Translations under genes and position numbers: made by a program | In this document: positions 19,279 to 28,635 of the stretch, piece after piece | Layout: each line of letters begins with the position of its first letter | Position numbering within the stretch: the first letter of the stretch is position 1 | The notes under the pieces: model-generated | Seen by the model: only the letters and a program-made list of their open reading frames with translations | Told to the model about the DNA's origin: nothing | The model's database searches: none | Origin: a bacterium | GTDB lineage: Bacteria; SZUA-79; Acidulodesulfobacterales; Acidulodesulfobacteraceae | Length of the DNA: 64,000 nt | Direction of reading: 5' to 3' | Assembly (NCBI GenBank): GCA_021784835.1 | Contig: JAJYHI010000124.1 | Location: forward strand, 2,492-66,491

Positions 19279-22253
19279 AAGAAAAGTTTTATCTTGGTAT
19301 AGATATAGGTTCTACTACCGTTAAATTTGCAATTTTAGACGATAACCTTAATCTTATAAAGAAAGACTACGTAAGGTCTAACGGGGAATCCATAAAAACT
19401 TCTTATAACGTTTTAAAAAAAATATTCGACGAATATCCTGAAAACCTTTTCGCCGGAATAGGGGCTACCGGTTCCGGTTCGCGCACTCTGGGCGAAGTTT
19501 TAGGCATTCCGAACATAAACGAATTAGTAGCGCAGACGGAAGCAGTAAAATATTTTTATCCGGACGTTAAAACCGTAATAGAAATTGGAGGGCAGGACTC
19601 TAAATTTTTAATGCTCAGGAAAAACGAAGAAACCGGACAGATATTTTTGGAAGACTTCGGCTTAAACGATTTATGCGCGGCAGGCACCGGTTCTTTTCTC
19701 GACCAGCAGGCGGAAAGACTTCATATAAGTATAGAAAACGAATTCGGCAATATGGCATTGGAGTCTAAAAATCCGGCTAAGATTGCGGGAAGATGTACGG
19801 TTTTCGCAAAATCCGATATGATACATCTTCAGCAGGTTTCTACGCCCATATCCGATATTGTCGCCGGACTCTGTTATGCGGTCGCAAGAACTTTTATAGG
19901 AACTGTAGCTAAGGGCAAAAAATTTGATAAGCCTGTCATATTTCAAGGCGGAGTTGCATTTAATAAAGGTATGATAAGAGCCTTTAAAGATATTCTCGGG
20001 CTTAAAGAAGGCGAACTTATAATACCGGAGCATCATACCGTTATGCCGGCTATAGGCATAGCTATAATTTCGCGTGACGAAAAAGATTTTAAATTTAACG
20101 GCTTGGAACCTCTAAGGGAATTTATAGAAAAAGACAAATCTTCCGGCAGATATAGGGAAAGATTGAAATCCATGCAATTTGCGGATGAAAAGTTTAATAA
20201 TGCGGAAATGGATAGTTTAACTTCCCTTAAATCTCTTTCCGGTCTCAATATTCCGGTTTATATAGGCATAGATACCGGTTCCGTTTCAACCAACGTAGTT
20301 TTATTAGACGAAAATAAAAATCTGTTAGTTAAAAAATACAAAAAAACAAACGGCAAACCAATTGAAATAGTAAGAGACACTCTTTACGAAATTTATCTTG
20401 AATTACAAAATTTCAATATAGAAGTTACGGTAAAAGGGGTGTGTACGACCGGCTCCGGACGCTATTTAATAGCCGATTACGTAGGCGCCGACATCGTAAA
20501 AAATGAAATAACGGCACAGGCCGCGGCGTCTATATTTATAGACAAAGACGTCGATACAGTTTTTGAAATAGGCGGACAGGATTCAAAATATATCAGGATT
20601 CAAGACGGCGTAGTAGTGGATTTTGAAATGAATAAAGCATGCGCGGCAGGCACCGGTTCATTCCTTGAAGAACAGGCTTTAAAACTTAATATCGATATTA
20701 TAAAAGAATTTTCGGATAAAGCCTTTAACGCCGAAAGTTCTTGCAATCTCGGCGACAGATGCACCGTATTTATGGAATCCGACCTTGTTTCGCATCAGCA
20801 GAAAGGGGCAAATAAAGACCAGCTTATAGCCGGATTAGCTTATTCTATAGTCGAGAATTATTTAAATAAAGTAGTTCTTGGAAAACCTGTAGGCGAACAC
20901 ATACTTTTTCAAGGAGGCGTAGCTTTAAATAAAGCAGTAGTAAGCGCTTTTGAAACGCTTTTAGGAAAAAAAATTATAGTTCCGCGGCATAACGAAGTAA
21001 CGGGAGCCATAGGCAGCGCCTTAATAGCTTTTACCAATATTTCCGAGTCTAAGTTCGTCGGTTTCGATTTAAGAAACAGAAAATATACGCAGGAATCTTT
21101 TGAATGTTTAAAATGTTCTAATTTATGCGACGTTAATAAAGTAGCGGTTGAAAATGAACTTCCTCATTATTATGGAGCAAGATGCGACATATTTGAAATA
21201 GATAAAGCCAAAACGAAAAAAGGAGATAATTTTTTTAAGTATAGAAAGGAACTCTTGTTAGAAGGATATTCCGACTCTAACGAATCCGACTATTCTAAAC
21301 CGCGCATAGGTATTCCTTTCTGTCTCGAAACCTACGACCTTTTTCCTTTTTATAACGAATTTTTTAGCAGGTTAGGTTTTAACGTTATTTTATCTGCGGA
21401 AACAAATAGAAATATAATAAATTCGTCTAACATGCTTTCGGTGACGGATACGTGTTTTCCGGTAAAAGTAGCGGCCGGCCACGTAAATAATCTTATAGAT
21501 AAAAAAGTAGATGCGGTTTTTATGCCGGCATTAGTTAACAGGGAAAAAAATCATGATTTTCAAGAAAATACCTTTCAATGCCCTTATATTCAGGGTATTC
21601 CTTATATAGTAAAATCTCTTCTAGAGCTTAACAAAATACATGTTATTTCGCCGGAAGTAAGATTGTTCGGCGTTAAACATGATTACGACCTAACGATCGG
21701 CCATTTTTTAAAAAATCTTAAAAAATTCAGGATATCGAAAAATAAAATTATTGCTGCTTTCGACAAAGCGCTTAATAAGCAGAAACTATTTTATGAAAGA
21801 TTAAAAACTAAAGGCAGGGAAGTGTTGGAAAATTACGACGATGTTACGGTATTAATAGGAAGGCCTTATAATACTCAGGACGAAGGAATTAATCTTTCGA
21901 TATCCAATAAAATTGCTTCTCTCGGCAAAACTGTTATACCTATGGATTTTCTCGATATAGGAGGAGTTTCTATTTACGAAGAACACGATAACATGTTCTG
22001 GCATTCGGGACATAAAATTTTGTCGGCTGCTAAAATCGTAATGGACGACGATAGGTTAAATGCCGTTTATATTACTAATTACGCATGCGGACCCGACTCT
22101 TTCATAAAAACCTTCTTTGCTGAATATATGAAACATAAACCTTATCTTGAAATAGAAATAGACGAGCATAATGCCGATGCCGGTTATGTTACAAGATTGG
22201 AAGCTTTTTACGACAGTATAAAAGATTTTAAAATAAAACCGGAAAATGTTTGA
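19263..22253 (+). CDS. tandem CoA-dehydratase activase (BadF/HgdC family) with DUF2229 domain
   Basis: This 996-residue protein contains two ASKHA-fold activase modules (about residues 8-275 and 333-595), each with the nucleotide loop (DIGSTTVK, DTGSVSTN), GGQDSK, and a Cys pair that ligates a bridging [4Fe-4S] cluster in HgdC homodimers (C138/C178 and C460/C500). A DUF2229-type region follows (about 625-900). HgdC-type activases inject electrons into 2-hydroxyacyl-CoA dehydratases or benzoyl-CoA reductases using ATP. The two-module form could make the dimer within one chain. No dehydratase is nearby, so the client is unknown. An internal ATG at 19275 overlaps the moaDE stop (ATGA), but 19263 has the better-spaced aagg site. 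Confidence 0.85.
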   Translation: MEKNMKEKFYLGIDIGSTTVKFAILDDNLNLIKKDYVRSNGESIKTSYNVLKKIFDEYPENLFAGIGATGSGSRTLGEVLGIPNINELVAQTEAVKYFYPDVKTVIEIGGQDSKFLMLRKNEETGQIFLEDFGLNDLCAAGTGSFLDQQAERLHISIENEFGNMALESKNPAKIAGRCTVFAKSDMIHLQQVSTPISDIVAGLCYAVARTFIGTVAKGKKFDKPVIFQGGVAFNKGMIRAFKDILGLKEGELIIPEHHTVMPAIGIAIISRDEKDFKFNGLEPLREFIEKDKSSGRYRERLKSMQFADEKFNNAEMDSLTSLKSLSGLNIPVYIGIDTGSVSTNVVLLDENKNLLVKKYKKTNGKPIEIVRDTLYEIYLELQNFNIEVTVKGVCTTGSGRYLIADYVGADIVKNEITAQAAASIFIDKDVDTVFEIGGQDSKYIRIQDGVVVDFEMNKACAAGTGSFLEEQALKLNIDIIKEFSDKAFNAESSCNLGDRCTVFMESDLVSHQQKGANKDQLIAGLAYSIVENYLNKVVLGKPVGEHILFQGGVALNKAVVSAFETLLGKKIIVPRHNEVTGAIGSALIAFTNISESKFVGFDLRNRKYTQESFECLKCSNLCDVNKVAVENELPHYYGARCDIFEIDKAKTKKGDNFFKYRKELLLEGYSDSNESDYSKPRIGIPFCLETYDLFPFYNEFFSRLGFNVILSAETNRNIINSSNMLSVTDTCFPVKVAAGHVNNLIDKKVDAVFMPALVNREKNHDFQENTFQCPYIQGIPYIVKSLLELNKIHVISPEVRLFGVKHDYDLTIGHFLKNLKKFRISKNKIIAAFDKALNKQKLFYERLKTKGREVLENYDDVTVLIGRPYNTQDEGINLSISNKIASLGKTVIPMDFLDIGGVSIYEEHDNMFWHSGHKILSAAKIVMDDDRLNAVYITNYACGPDSFIKTFFAEYMKHKPYLEIEIDEHNADAGYVTRLEAFYDSIKDFKIKPENV

Positions 22254-22276
22254 CATTTTTTTTATATTATATAATA
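22250..22276 (+). promoter_or_regulatory. promoter/operator region of the Fur-family gene
   Basis: TTGACA (22250-22255) overlaps the stop codon of the activase gene, and an AT-rich -10 region follows with TATAAT at 22270-22275 (short spacer) or AATAAT at 22273-22278 (17-base spacer). Within it lies the 12-bp palindrome TATTATATAATA (22265-22276), a possible Fur/PerR site for autoregulation. Confidence 0.45.
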
Positions 22277-22311
22277 ATTAATACTATATAAATAATTTTT
22301 GGGGATTTAAA

Positions 22312-22797
22312 ATGAAACATCAAGTTAATTTACGTTTAAACTATATAGTTTCTAAAATAAAAAAAATGGGTTACAGTCTAACCCCTCAAAGGCTCGAAAT
22401 TATTAAAATAGTCTCGGAATCGAAAAGTCATCCTTCGGCGGTAGACGTATACGATAAACTTAGAAAATCTTACCCCATGATTTCGTTAAATACAGTTTAT
22501 AAAAATCTTTCTCTTTTGTCGTCTATACATGAGGTTAAAGAAATAAGAACTTTGCAGAATTCGGTGCATTATGACGGAGATATTTCCCTCCACGGTCATG
22601 CTATATGCGAAAAATGCGGCAGAATAACAGACGTTAAAATAGACGAATCGGATTTTAAAGGATTTTTTGAAACAAAGATAAAAGAAAATTTTAAAGAAAA
22701 TTATTATATTAATAATTATGGATTAGAATTTTACGGTTTATGCGGTTTATGTTATAACGAAACTGCCTCAAACGAAAGCATTTCCGTTCAATCTTAA
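22312..22797 (+). CDS. Fur-family metalloregulator, PerR-like
   Basis: This 161-residue dimeric repressor has a winged-helix DNA-binding domain (LTPQRLEIIKIV, 'PSAVDVYDKLRKSYPMISLNTVYKNL'; residues about 23-65) and a dimerisation/metal domain. A structural zinc site is formed by CEKCG and CGLC. Regulatory-site ligands lie in 'HYDGDISLHGH', where the D-G-D and H-x-H residues are close to the PerR arrangement. It may sense peroxide or iron; sequence alone does not decide. It is followed in the opposite orientation by the IorB-like gene. The upstream AT-rich palindrome may be its own operator. Confidence 0.85.
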   Translation: MKHQVNLRLNYIVSKIKKMGYSLTPQRLEIIKIVSESKSHPSAVDVYDKLRKSYPMISLNTVYKNLSLLSSIHEVKEIRTLQNSVHYDGDISLHGHAICEKCGRITDVKIDESDFKGFFETKIKENFKENYYINNYGLEFYGLCGLCYNETASNESISVQS

Positions 22798-22799
22798 TT

Positions 22800-23396
22800 T
22801 TATTGATTTTCGGCTACATAATCGTAACCTTTTAGAATAGTTTGAATCATATTTTTCTTTAAAGCGTCGTTTTCGGAAAACAAAGCCGTCTGTCTCAAAA
22901 CTGAATCAAGATCTAAAAGACTGCTTTTCGATATAAATGCTCCAATAAGGGCAATATATGAGCTTACCCTATTTTTCCCCATCAAATCCTGGTCGATTAT
23001 GTTTTTTAGCGGTATTTTGTAAATATTTTCCGTCTTCTCTTTTAATTTTTGCGAAGTCGTTTCATTGTCGGTCAGCCAGAAATCGCATGTGTTAAACGAA
23101 GAATAATCCGAAATCAAAAGCGTATTTTTGCCGATAAAAGGATAGTAGTTTAACAGCGACTGAAAATCTAAACTTATAACCGCATCGATATTATTCAGGC
23201 AGCTTATCGATTCAAATTTACCTACCTTTATAACCGCATATGTCATACTGTAATTGGATATATTAGACGCAGGTTTGATAAGCAAAGACACGTTGAAGTT
23301 TTCATTTTTTAAAGAGTAATAAAGAAATCTACCCAGATAATTTATTTCTTTAAAGTCCGCTCCGTTTAGTATAAGATTGTAATTAATGTTTTCCAT
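22800..23396 (-). CDS. degenerate IorB / 2-oxoacid:ferredoxin oxidoreductase gamma-like protein
   Basis: This 198-residue protein follows the IorA-like gene by 7 bases. The overall pattern follows IorB: an N-terminal Rossmann-like start (NLILNGADFKE where the family has a GVGGQG loop), 'YAVIKVGKFE' in place of the GGSV..VRxG segment, and 'IDAVISLDFQSLL' for the 'aDvlialEplEa' helix. The Gly-rich motifs are lost, so catalysis as in a normal 2-oxoacid:ferredoxin oxidoreductase is doubtful. The assignment rests on this alignment by eye and on the neighbouring gene. No ribosome-binding site is visible. Confidence 0.55.
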   Translation of the reverse strand: MENINYNLILNGADFKEINYLGRFLYYSLKNENFNVSLLIKPASNISNYSMTYAVIKVGKFESISCLNNIDAVISLDFQSLLNYYPFIGKNTLLISDYSSFNTCDFWLTDNETTSQKLKEKTENIYKIPLKNIIDQDLMGKNRVSSYIALIGAFISKSSLLDLDSVLRQTALFSENDALKKNMIQTILKGYDYVAENQ

Positions 23397-23403
23397 AAAA
23401 AGT

Positions 23404-25188
23404 TTATAAATTAATTTTACTTTCTAACGATTTTTTTACTTTAATTTTTTTACGTTTTTTTGATTTAATTGCATTATGCGGACATATATCGATACATAAT
23501 TTGCAGAAATTACAAATTTCAGGTTCTATAAATATATTTTTATTTATATCTATTTTTATAGCCGGACATTTTGTTTTTTGATAGCATAATTTGCAGTCGA
23601 ATTTTTTGCAAACGTTATTGTTTACGATAAGACACGATTTATAATTCAAATCTCGTCCGGATTTTGCATTATTAAAACAATCGTTATCTATAAATATTAA
23701 CTGCATACTATCGGGAGCTATATTTAAATCTTTGAATCGAAAGCTTTTTTTTATAATATTTTTTTTAATAGATTTTAAAGCAGGATTTAAAATTAAATTT
23801 TCCGTATTAAAATCATAATCGAATATAGATTTATACACGATAAATAAGATTCTGCCGTTTGTTTTTGCTCCGTTATAAATTTTAAGAAATTTATCTATAT
23901 TTTCGTAAAATTTTAACGAAGTAATAAAAACATAAAAATTTTTGTTTAAATCTTTCGAGTTCATTGCATAGGAGAAAAAAACAGGATTATCGTTTATTGC
24001 TATATTGTTAAAAGAAAATTTTAAAGCGCTGGATTGCAATAAAGAAAAGCATCCGGTTTCTCCGATTAAAACATCGTTTTCGGAATTGCCTATTTTTTTT
24101 TCGAGATACGTTAAAAAAGAAAACAGATTGCATCCGACGCAAAAAGATTTAGGCGTTTTTGAGTCTTTAATCTCGAAATCGTCGGAACAAAAACCCAACT
24201 CTATGCCGCTGTCGTTTTTATACTCTACGACCGATAAATTTTCATATTTAATTATGTTTTTGTTATTTTCAATTACATTAATAAGCTTAGAATTTAACAG
24301 CGAGTATGAATCGAATATATATATATTCTTATAAAAACCGCCGCTATAAGATTTTATAATTTCGTTTAATTCAAAATAGTTTATCGGATTAAGAAGATAA
24401 AATAAAACAATATCGGAATTTTCAGAGAATTTTTTATTTTCTATTATGCGGTGAAAATTTTTTGCGTCTGTAAAGATAAGGTTATTTTCGGCTGAATTTT
24501 CGTAGCTTTTTTTAAAAAATTCTATATGTTTTCCTGTATTTTTAAAGGATTGTATATTTTGAATAAGCCCTTTTTCTTCACCGGTACTTTTATAATATGC
24601 ATCCGTAAGATTTTTTAGTGTAAAATCGGGCCTTGATGCCGTTCTTTCGGTATATTCTTTTTTTTCTTCGAGAATATATTCGTTCATTACGGAATCGTTA
24701 AGATAAATAATAACGGGGAGTTTTAGTTTTTCCGACAGTTCAAAATAATACGGAATATAATCGATAAAATTCGAAACTTTATAATAATTATAAACTGGAA
24801 AAACGCTTTTGAAATCAAAAGAAAATTTTTTTAACCCCTGTTTTTTAAAAAGAAACAGTACCGTGCCGCCTGTTAACGCTTCATTTTTAATAAAATATTC
24901 TTCTAAATGCGCATAGTTTAAAAATGAAATATCATAAGCAAAAACCGAAGTCCTGCGGTTAGTTACGGAAAGAGAATAAACCTCCGTCCATAAAAAATCC
25001 AGATTATATTCGACGTTTAAAGGAGAAACTGCCGGAATTTCGGGCATTGCCTTTGCAATATTGTCTTCTAAGAATATATTGCTTATGCCGTTGTTTAAGG
25101 TTCTTTTTATTATATATTCTACGCCGGAAATAAACTCGCCGTCATTATTTTTGACGGCGAGTTTATTTCTTTTACTAAAAATTCTCAT
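23404..25188 (-). CDS. degenerate IorA-like protein with C-terminal 2[4Fe-4S] domain
   Basis: This 594-residue protein has the length and order of indolepyruvate:ferredoxin oxidoreductase alpha (about 600). The N-terminal region aligns with the pyrimidine/transketolase domain ('GGTVLFLF', 'ELSEKLKLPVIIYLNDS'). The middle has CVGC and GETGCFSLL, for CPGCPH and GDIGCYTL in normal IorA. The C-terminus has two ferredoxin-type motifs (CKKFDCKLCYQKTKCP with unusual spacing, and CNFCKLCIDICP). The TPP-binding GDST..HSG and LDN motifs are replaced ('FITSLKFYENIDKF'), and the CMGAG loop is absent. The electron-transfer part is therefore kept while the thiamine site looks lost. The frame is intact, so it is not an obvious pseudogene. 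Confidence 0.6.
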   Translation of the reverse strand: MRIFSKRNKLAVKNNDGEFISGVEYIIKRTLNNGISNIFLEDNIAKAMPEIPAVSPLNVEYNLDFLWTEVYSLSVTNRRTSVFAYDISFLNYAHLEEYFIKNEALTGGTVLFLFKKQGLKKFSFDFKSVFPVYNYYKVSNFIDYIPYYFELSEKLKLPVIIYLNDSVMNEYILEEKKEYTERTASRPDFTLKNLTDAYYKSTGEEKGLIQNIQSFKNTGKHIEFFKKSYENSAENNLIFTDAKNFHRIIENKKFSENSDIVLFYLLNPINYFELNEIIKSYSGGFYKNIYIFDSYSLLNSKLINVIENNKNIIKYENLSVVEYKNDSGIELGFCSDDFEIKDSKTPKSFCVGCNLFSFLTYLEKKIGNSENDVLIGETGCFSLLQSSALKFSFNNIAINDNPVFFSYAMNSKDLNKNFYVFITSLKFYENIDKFLKIYNGAKTNGRILFIVYKSIFDYDFNTENLILNPALKSIKKNIIKKSFRFKDLNIAPDSMQLIFIDNDCFNNAKSGRDLNYKSCLIVNNNVCKKFDCKLCYQKTKCPAIKIDINKNIFIEPEICNFCKLCIDICPHNAIKSKKRKKIKVKKSLESKINL

Positions 25189-25221
25189 GAAATTTATTTT
25201 ATAAATATTATTGCATTAATA

Positions 25222-26715
25222 TTACATTAAGTCGATGGGTTCAGCACCTTCGATTTTTGTTATCTTTACGTTTTTCTTAGCTACGGACATTATGGTCGCA
25301 AATACGTTAATGCCGAGTAGCGTAAACATAACGATCGTAAAGCCGTGTAAGAAACCTATATTGGCGATTTTTTCGGGTATATCTTTAAGCACGGCAAAAC
25401 CGTGAGATTTTGCATAGTTAAGTTTTGTCGATGAAACTATAAGTCCGGAAAAGGCAACCCCGAATATTAAGCCTAAAGCTCTCATCATATTAAGTATTCC
25501 TCCCGCTACGCCGAGTCTTTCGGGCGGCGCGGAAAGCATAATTGCGCTGTTGTTAGGCGGAGTAAATATTCCCATTCCAATGCCTAGTATTATAAAATCG
25601 AAAATAAGCATATATATATTTATTGAATTTCCTAAGAACGACAATAAAAGAGTAGCCAGGGCGCATACGAACATACCAAGAGTAGTCATTATTCTTGAAC
25701 CCACCTTATCCGATATTGCTCCCGCAAAAGGGGCTATAATAGCCATAGAAAGAGGAATAGGCGTTAAAAGGGAGCCTGTTGCCGCGGCGCTGTAATGAAG
25801 GAGATTTTCAAGATAAAAAGGCATAAGGAAGAGGACGGCAAATAAGACGTAATAGGATAGCAATCCGGTAACGTTCCCTGCCGAAAACCCCCATTTTTTA
25901 AAAAGTTTTAAGTCTATCATCGGGTGTTCTACTTTAATTTCCGTGTAAACGAAAAGCGGCAGTAAAACTGCGGCAATAACGAAGTAAGTAATTATTATAG
26001 GCGACGACCAGCCGAATTTCGTTCCTTCGTTGATTGCAAGGATAAGAAATGCAAGCCCGGCCGCAAAAAAAGAAATTCCAAAGTAATCTATTTTTTCTTT
26101 TTTCTTCATATTAGCTTTGCTTGACGGCAGGATAAATAAAGCCATAAACGTTCCTGCGATTCCAATCGGCACGTTAACGTAAAATATCCAGCGCCATCCT
26201 ATAGCCGCAATAATCATACCGCCTACAAAAGGGCCTATAGACATTGCGATAGCCTGAACGGAACCCTGAAGCCCTATAGCCTTGCCTAGTTCGTTAGAAG
26301 GAAAAGCCTGAGTTATTATCGCAACGGAATTAGCCTGAAGAAGTCCTGCTCCTACCGCCTGAAGAACACGGGAAAAAATAATAAAATTTGCATTAGGCGC
26401 AATGCCGCAAAGCGCCGAACCGACTGTAAAAACAACGAAACCGGTATTATACATCTTTGTTCTTCCGAACATATCGGCGAGTCTTCCAAATAAAGGTAAA
26501 AAAACTGTAAGAGTCAGCATATAAGCCATTGCAACCCATTCTATAACCGCCATATTTACTTGAAAGCCTTTTTCCATAGTCGGCATAGCGACGTTGACTA
26601 TGCTCACGTCTAAAGCAGACATTGTTGCGCCTACCAGAACCGTTGAAAGTATAAACCATTTCCAATTTGGATGAGATTCAAAGTACGGATGAGGAAAACC
26701 AGATTTTTTTTCCAA
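25222..26715 (-). CDS. MFS drug exporter, DHA2 14-TM type
   Basis: This 497-residue proton-driven exporter has the DHA2 hallmarks: 'MSALDVSIVNVAMPTM' in TM1, 'VIEWVAMAYMLT', motif A 'GRLADMFGRTKMY', motif C 'GSVQAIAMSIGPFVGGMI' and 'WRWIFYVNVPIG'. It starts at a TTG (26715) preceded by a strong ribosome-binding site (aggggggc). It differs clearly from the DHA2 protein at 6828-8360. It is followed 33 bases later by the IorA-like gene on the same strand, which may be co-transcribed. Substrate unknown. Confidence 0.92.
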   Translation of the reverse strand: MEKKSGFPHPYFESHPNWKWFILSTVLVGATMSALDVSIVNVAMPTMEKGFQVNMAVIEWVAMAYMLTLTVFLPLFGRLADMFGRTKMYNTGFVVFTVGSALCGIAPNANFIIFSRVLQAVGAGLLQANSVAIITQAFPSNELGKAIGLQGSVQAIAMSIGPFVGGMIIAAIGWRWIFYVNVPIGIAGTFMALFILPSSKANMKKKEKIDYFGISFFAAGLAFLILAINEGTKFGWSSPIIITYFVIAAVLLPLFVYTEIKVEHPMIDLKLFKKWGFSAGNVTGLLSYYVLFAVLFLMPFYLENLLHYSAAATGSLLTPIPLSMAIIAPFAGAISDKVGSRIMTTLGMFVCALATLLLSFLGNSINIYMLIFDFIILGIGMGIFTPPNNSAIMLSAPPERLGVAGGILNMMRALGLIFGVAFSGLIVSSTKLNYAKSHGFAVLKDIPEKIANIGFLHGFTIVMFTLLGINVFATIMSVAKKNVKITKIEGAEPIDLM

Positions 26716-26737
26716 TTTAATGCCCCCCTGTTTTTTT

Positions 26738-28504
26738 CTATTTTATATTTTCGTTTAATTTTATTCCTAATTCTCTAAGCTGAATCGTATTAACGCCGGA
26801 AGGAGCGTCCGTAAGAGGGCAGTATGCTTTCTGCGTTTTCGGAAAAGCTATTACGTCCCTTATAGATTCTTCATTTCTCAGTATCATTAATATTCTGTCC
26901 AATCCAAAAGCAATGCCTCCGTGAGGCGGAGCGCCGAAACTCAGAGCATCTAAAAGAAAGCCGAATTTTATTTTAGCGTCTTCCGGCGATATAGAAAGAA
27001 TTTTAAAAATAGTTTCCTGCAGTTTAGAATTATGTATCCTGATACTTCCGCCGCCTATTTCTTCTCCGTTAAGCACGAGATCGTAACTGTCCGATTTAAC
27101 GGATAAAGGGTCTGTTTCAAGTTTTTCGATATCTTTAACTGCCGGAGAAGTAAAAGGATGATGAACGGCAACTATCTTTTTTTCCTCTTCGGAGTATTCG
27201 AATAAAGGAAAATTGACGACCCATAAAAGATCCAACCTGTCTTTATTTATAAGATTATATTTTTTAGCCAGATGCAGTCTCAGCCTTCCAAGTACGTTTT
27301 CCGCAGTTTTTTTTGAATCCGACTGATAAAATATTATATCGCCGTTTTTAGCTCCGGTTACCTTAATTAGATTATTTCTTTCTTCGTCGGATATAAATTT
27401 AGAAATCCCACCTTCTAAAGCATTATTTTCGGAAACTTTAGTCCATGCAAGACCTTTAGCTCCAAAATCTTTTGCGGTGTTTAGAAGTTCGTCTATATCT
27501 TTTCTTGAAAGAAGATTTGCGCCGTCAGGCAGGCAAACCGCTTTAATAACGCCTCCGTTTTTAATATTTTCTTTAAAAACGTTTAAAGCGGAGTTTTCAA
27601 AAACATTCGTTAAATTATAAATAATTAATTCAAATCTGGTATCGGGTTTGTCGCTGCCGTACTTGTCCATTGCTTCGTCGTAATCAAGAACTTTAAACGG
27701 ACGTTCTATTTTAATATTTAAAAGTTTATCGAACAGCATAGCGAATAATTCTTCCGTGATTGAAATAACATCCTTGTTTTCAACAAAAGACATTTCCATA
27801 TCCAATTGGGTGAATTCGGGCTGCCTGTCGGCCCTTAAATCTTCGTCCCTGAAGCATCTTACTATTTGATAATACCGTTCAAATCCGCCGACCATCAAAA
27901 TCTGCTTGAATAATTGCGGCGACTGTGGAAGGGCAAAAAACCTGCCGTTGTTTAATCTGGAAGGGACAAGAAAATCCCTTGAACCTTCAGGCGTGCTTTT
28001 CGTCAAAAAAGGCGTTTCTATATCGAAAAAACCTTTTCCGTCAAGAAATTCTCTTACGAGATGCGTAAATTTAGACCTAAAAATTAAATTATCTTTTAAT
28101 CTTTTGCTTCTTAAATCTAAATATCTGTATTTGAGCCTGGTAAACTCATTGACTTCCGATTCTTCGTCTATCTGAAAAGGCAAAACTTCGCAGGTATTAA
28201 GAATTTCGACTGTTTTAGCCGCAAGTTCCAAACTGCCGGTTTTTAAAGTATCGTTTTCGGTTCCTTCCGGTCTTTTTCTTACCGTTCCGCTTACGGCAAT
28301 AACATATTCGTTCCTAAGCTTTTTTGCGGTCTTAAAAGACCCGCCTTCAATGTTTTCGTCGAAGACTATCTGCAGTATTCCCGAATAATCCCTCAAATCT
28401 ATAAAAATCAAACCGCCGTGGTCGCGGTAGTGCATTACCCATCCTTTAAACGTAAACTCTTTGCCTATATCCGATTCTTTAATATCTTCGCATAATGTCC
28501 GCAT
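26738..28504 (-). CDS. aspS: aspartyl-tRNA synthetase
   Basis: This 588-residue class IIb synthetase charges tRNA-Asp. An N-terminal OB-fold anticodon-binding domain ('GWVMHYRDHGGLIFIDLRD', residues 20-38), the catalytic core with motif 2 around 'YYQIVRCFRDEDLRADRQPEFTQLD' (in outline) and motif 3 'GIAFGLDRILMIL' are present, as is the bacterial GAD insert (about residues 290-410). The frame extends to an ATG at 28528, but the ATG at 28504 has an aagg site at good spacing and matches family N-termini (MRTLCEDI). The upstream ATG lies at the edge of a palindromic repeat. Confidence 0.96.
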   Translation of the reverse strand: MRTLCEDIKESDIGKEFTFKGWVMHYRDHGGLIFIDLRDYSGILQIVFDENIEGGSFKTAKKLRNEYVIAVSGTVRKRPEGTENDTLKTGSLELAAKTVEILNTCEVLPFQIDEESEVNEFTRLKYRYLDLRSKRLKDNLIFRSKFTHLVREFLDGKGFFDIETPFLTKSTPEGSRDFLVPSRLNNGRFFALPQSPQLFKQILMVGGFERYYQIVRCFRDEDLRADRQPEFTQLDMEMSFVENKDVISITEELFAMLFDKLLNIKIERPFKVLDYDEAMDKYGSDKPDTRFELIIYNLTNVFENSALNVFKENIKNGGVIKAVCLPDGANLLSRKDIDELLNTAKDFGAKGLAWTKVSENNALEGGISKFISDEERNNLIKVTGAKNGDIIFYQSDSKKTAENVLGRLRLHLAKKYNLINKDRLDLLWVVNFPLFEYSEEEKKIVAVHHPFTSPAVKDIEKLETDPLSVKSDSYDLVLNGEEIGGGSIRIHNSKLQETIFKILSISPEDAKIKFGFLLDALSFGAPPHGGIAFGLDRILMILRNEESIRDVIAFPKTQKAYCPLTDAPSGVNTIQLRELGIKLNENIK

Positions 28505-28545
28505 TATTAACCTTATCTCTCCAATCATTTTGTAACCATTTTGTG

Positions 28546-28574
28546 GCAGTACCGGAATTCAATTCCGGTACTGC
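28546..28574. repeat. 29-nt palindromic repeat, copy B
   Basis: GCAGTACCGGAATT (28546-28559), a single C, then AATTCCGGTACTGC (28561-28574): a perfect 14-bp dyad. AACCATTTTGTG precedes it at 28534-28545, as in copy A. It lies between the hydrolase gene and aspS (both minus strand). The GTACCGG part of the arm differs from copy A on both sides in a complementary way. Confidence 0.85.
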
Positions 28575-28635
28575 GTTTTTATAAAACGGCAGGATTTTTT
28601 TTGTTCAATTTTTAAGTTTATAATTTTAATGCCGT

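Noticed and set aside
23404..25188. Calling the IorA-like gene a pseudogene
   Set aside because: The frame is uninterrupted over 594 codons, keeps its Fe-S motifs and is closely linked to an equally intact partner.
28505..28528. Upstream ATG for aspS (8 extra residues)
   Set aside because: The ATG at 28504 has a properly spaced aagg site and matches family N-termini; the upstream ATG borders palindromic repeat B.
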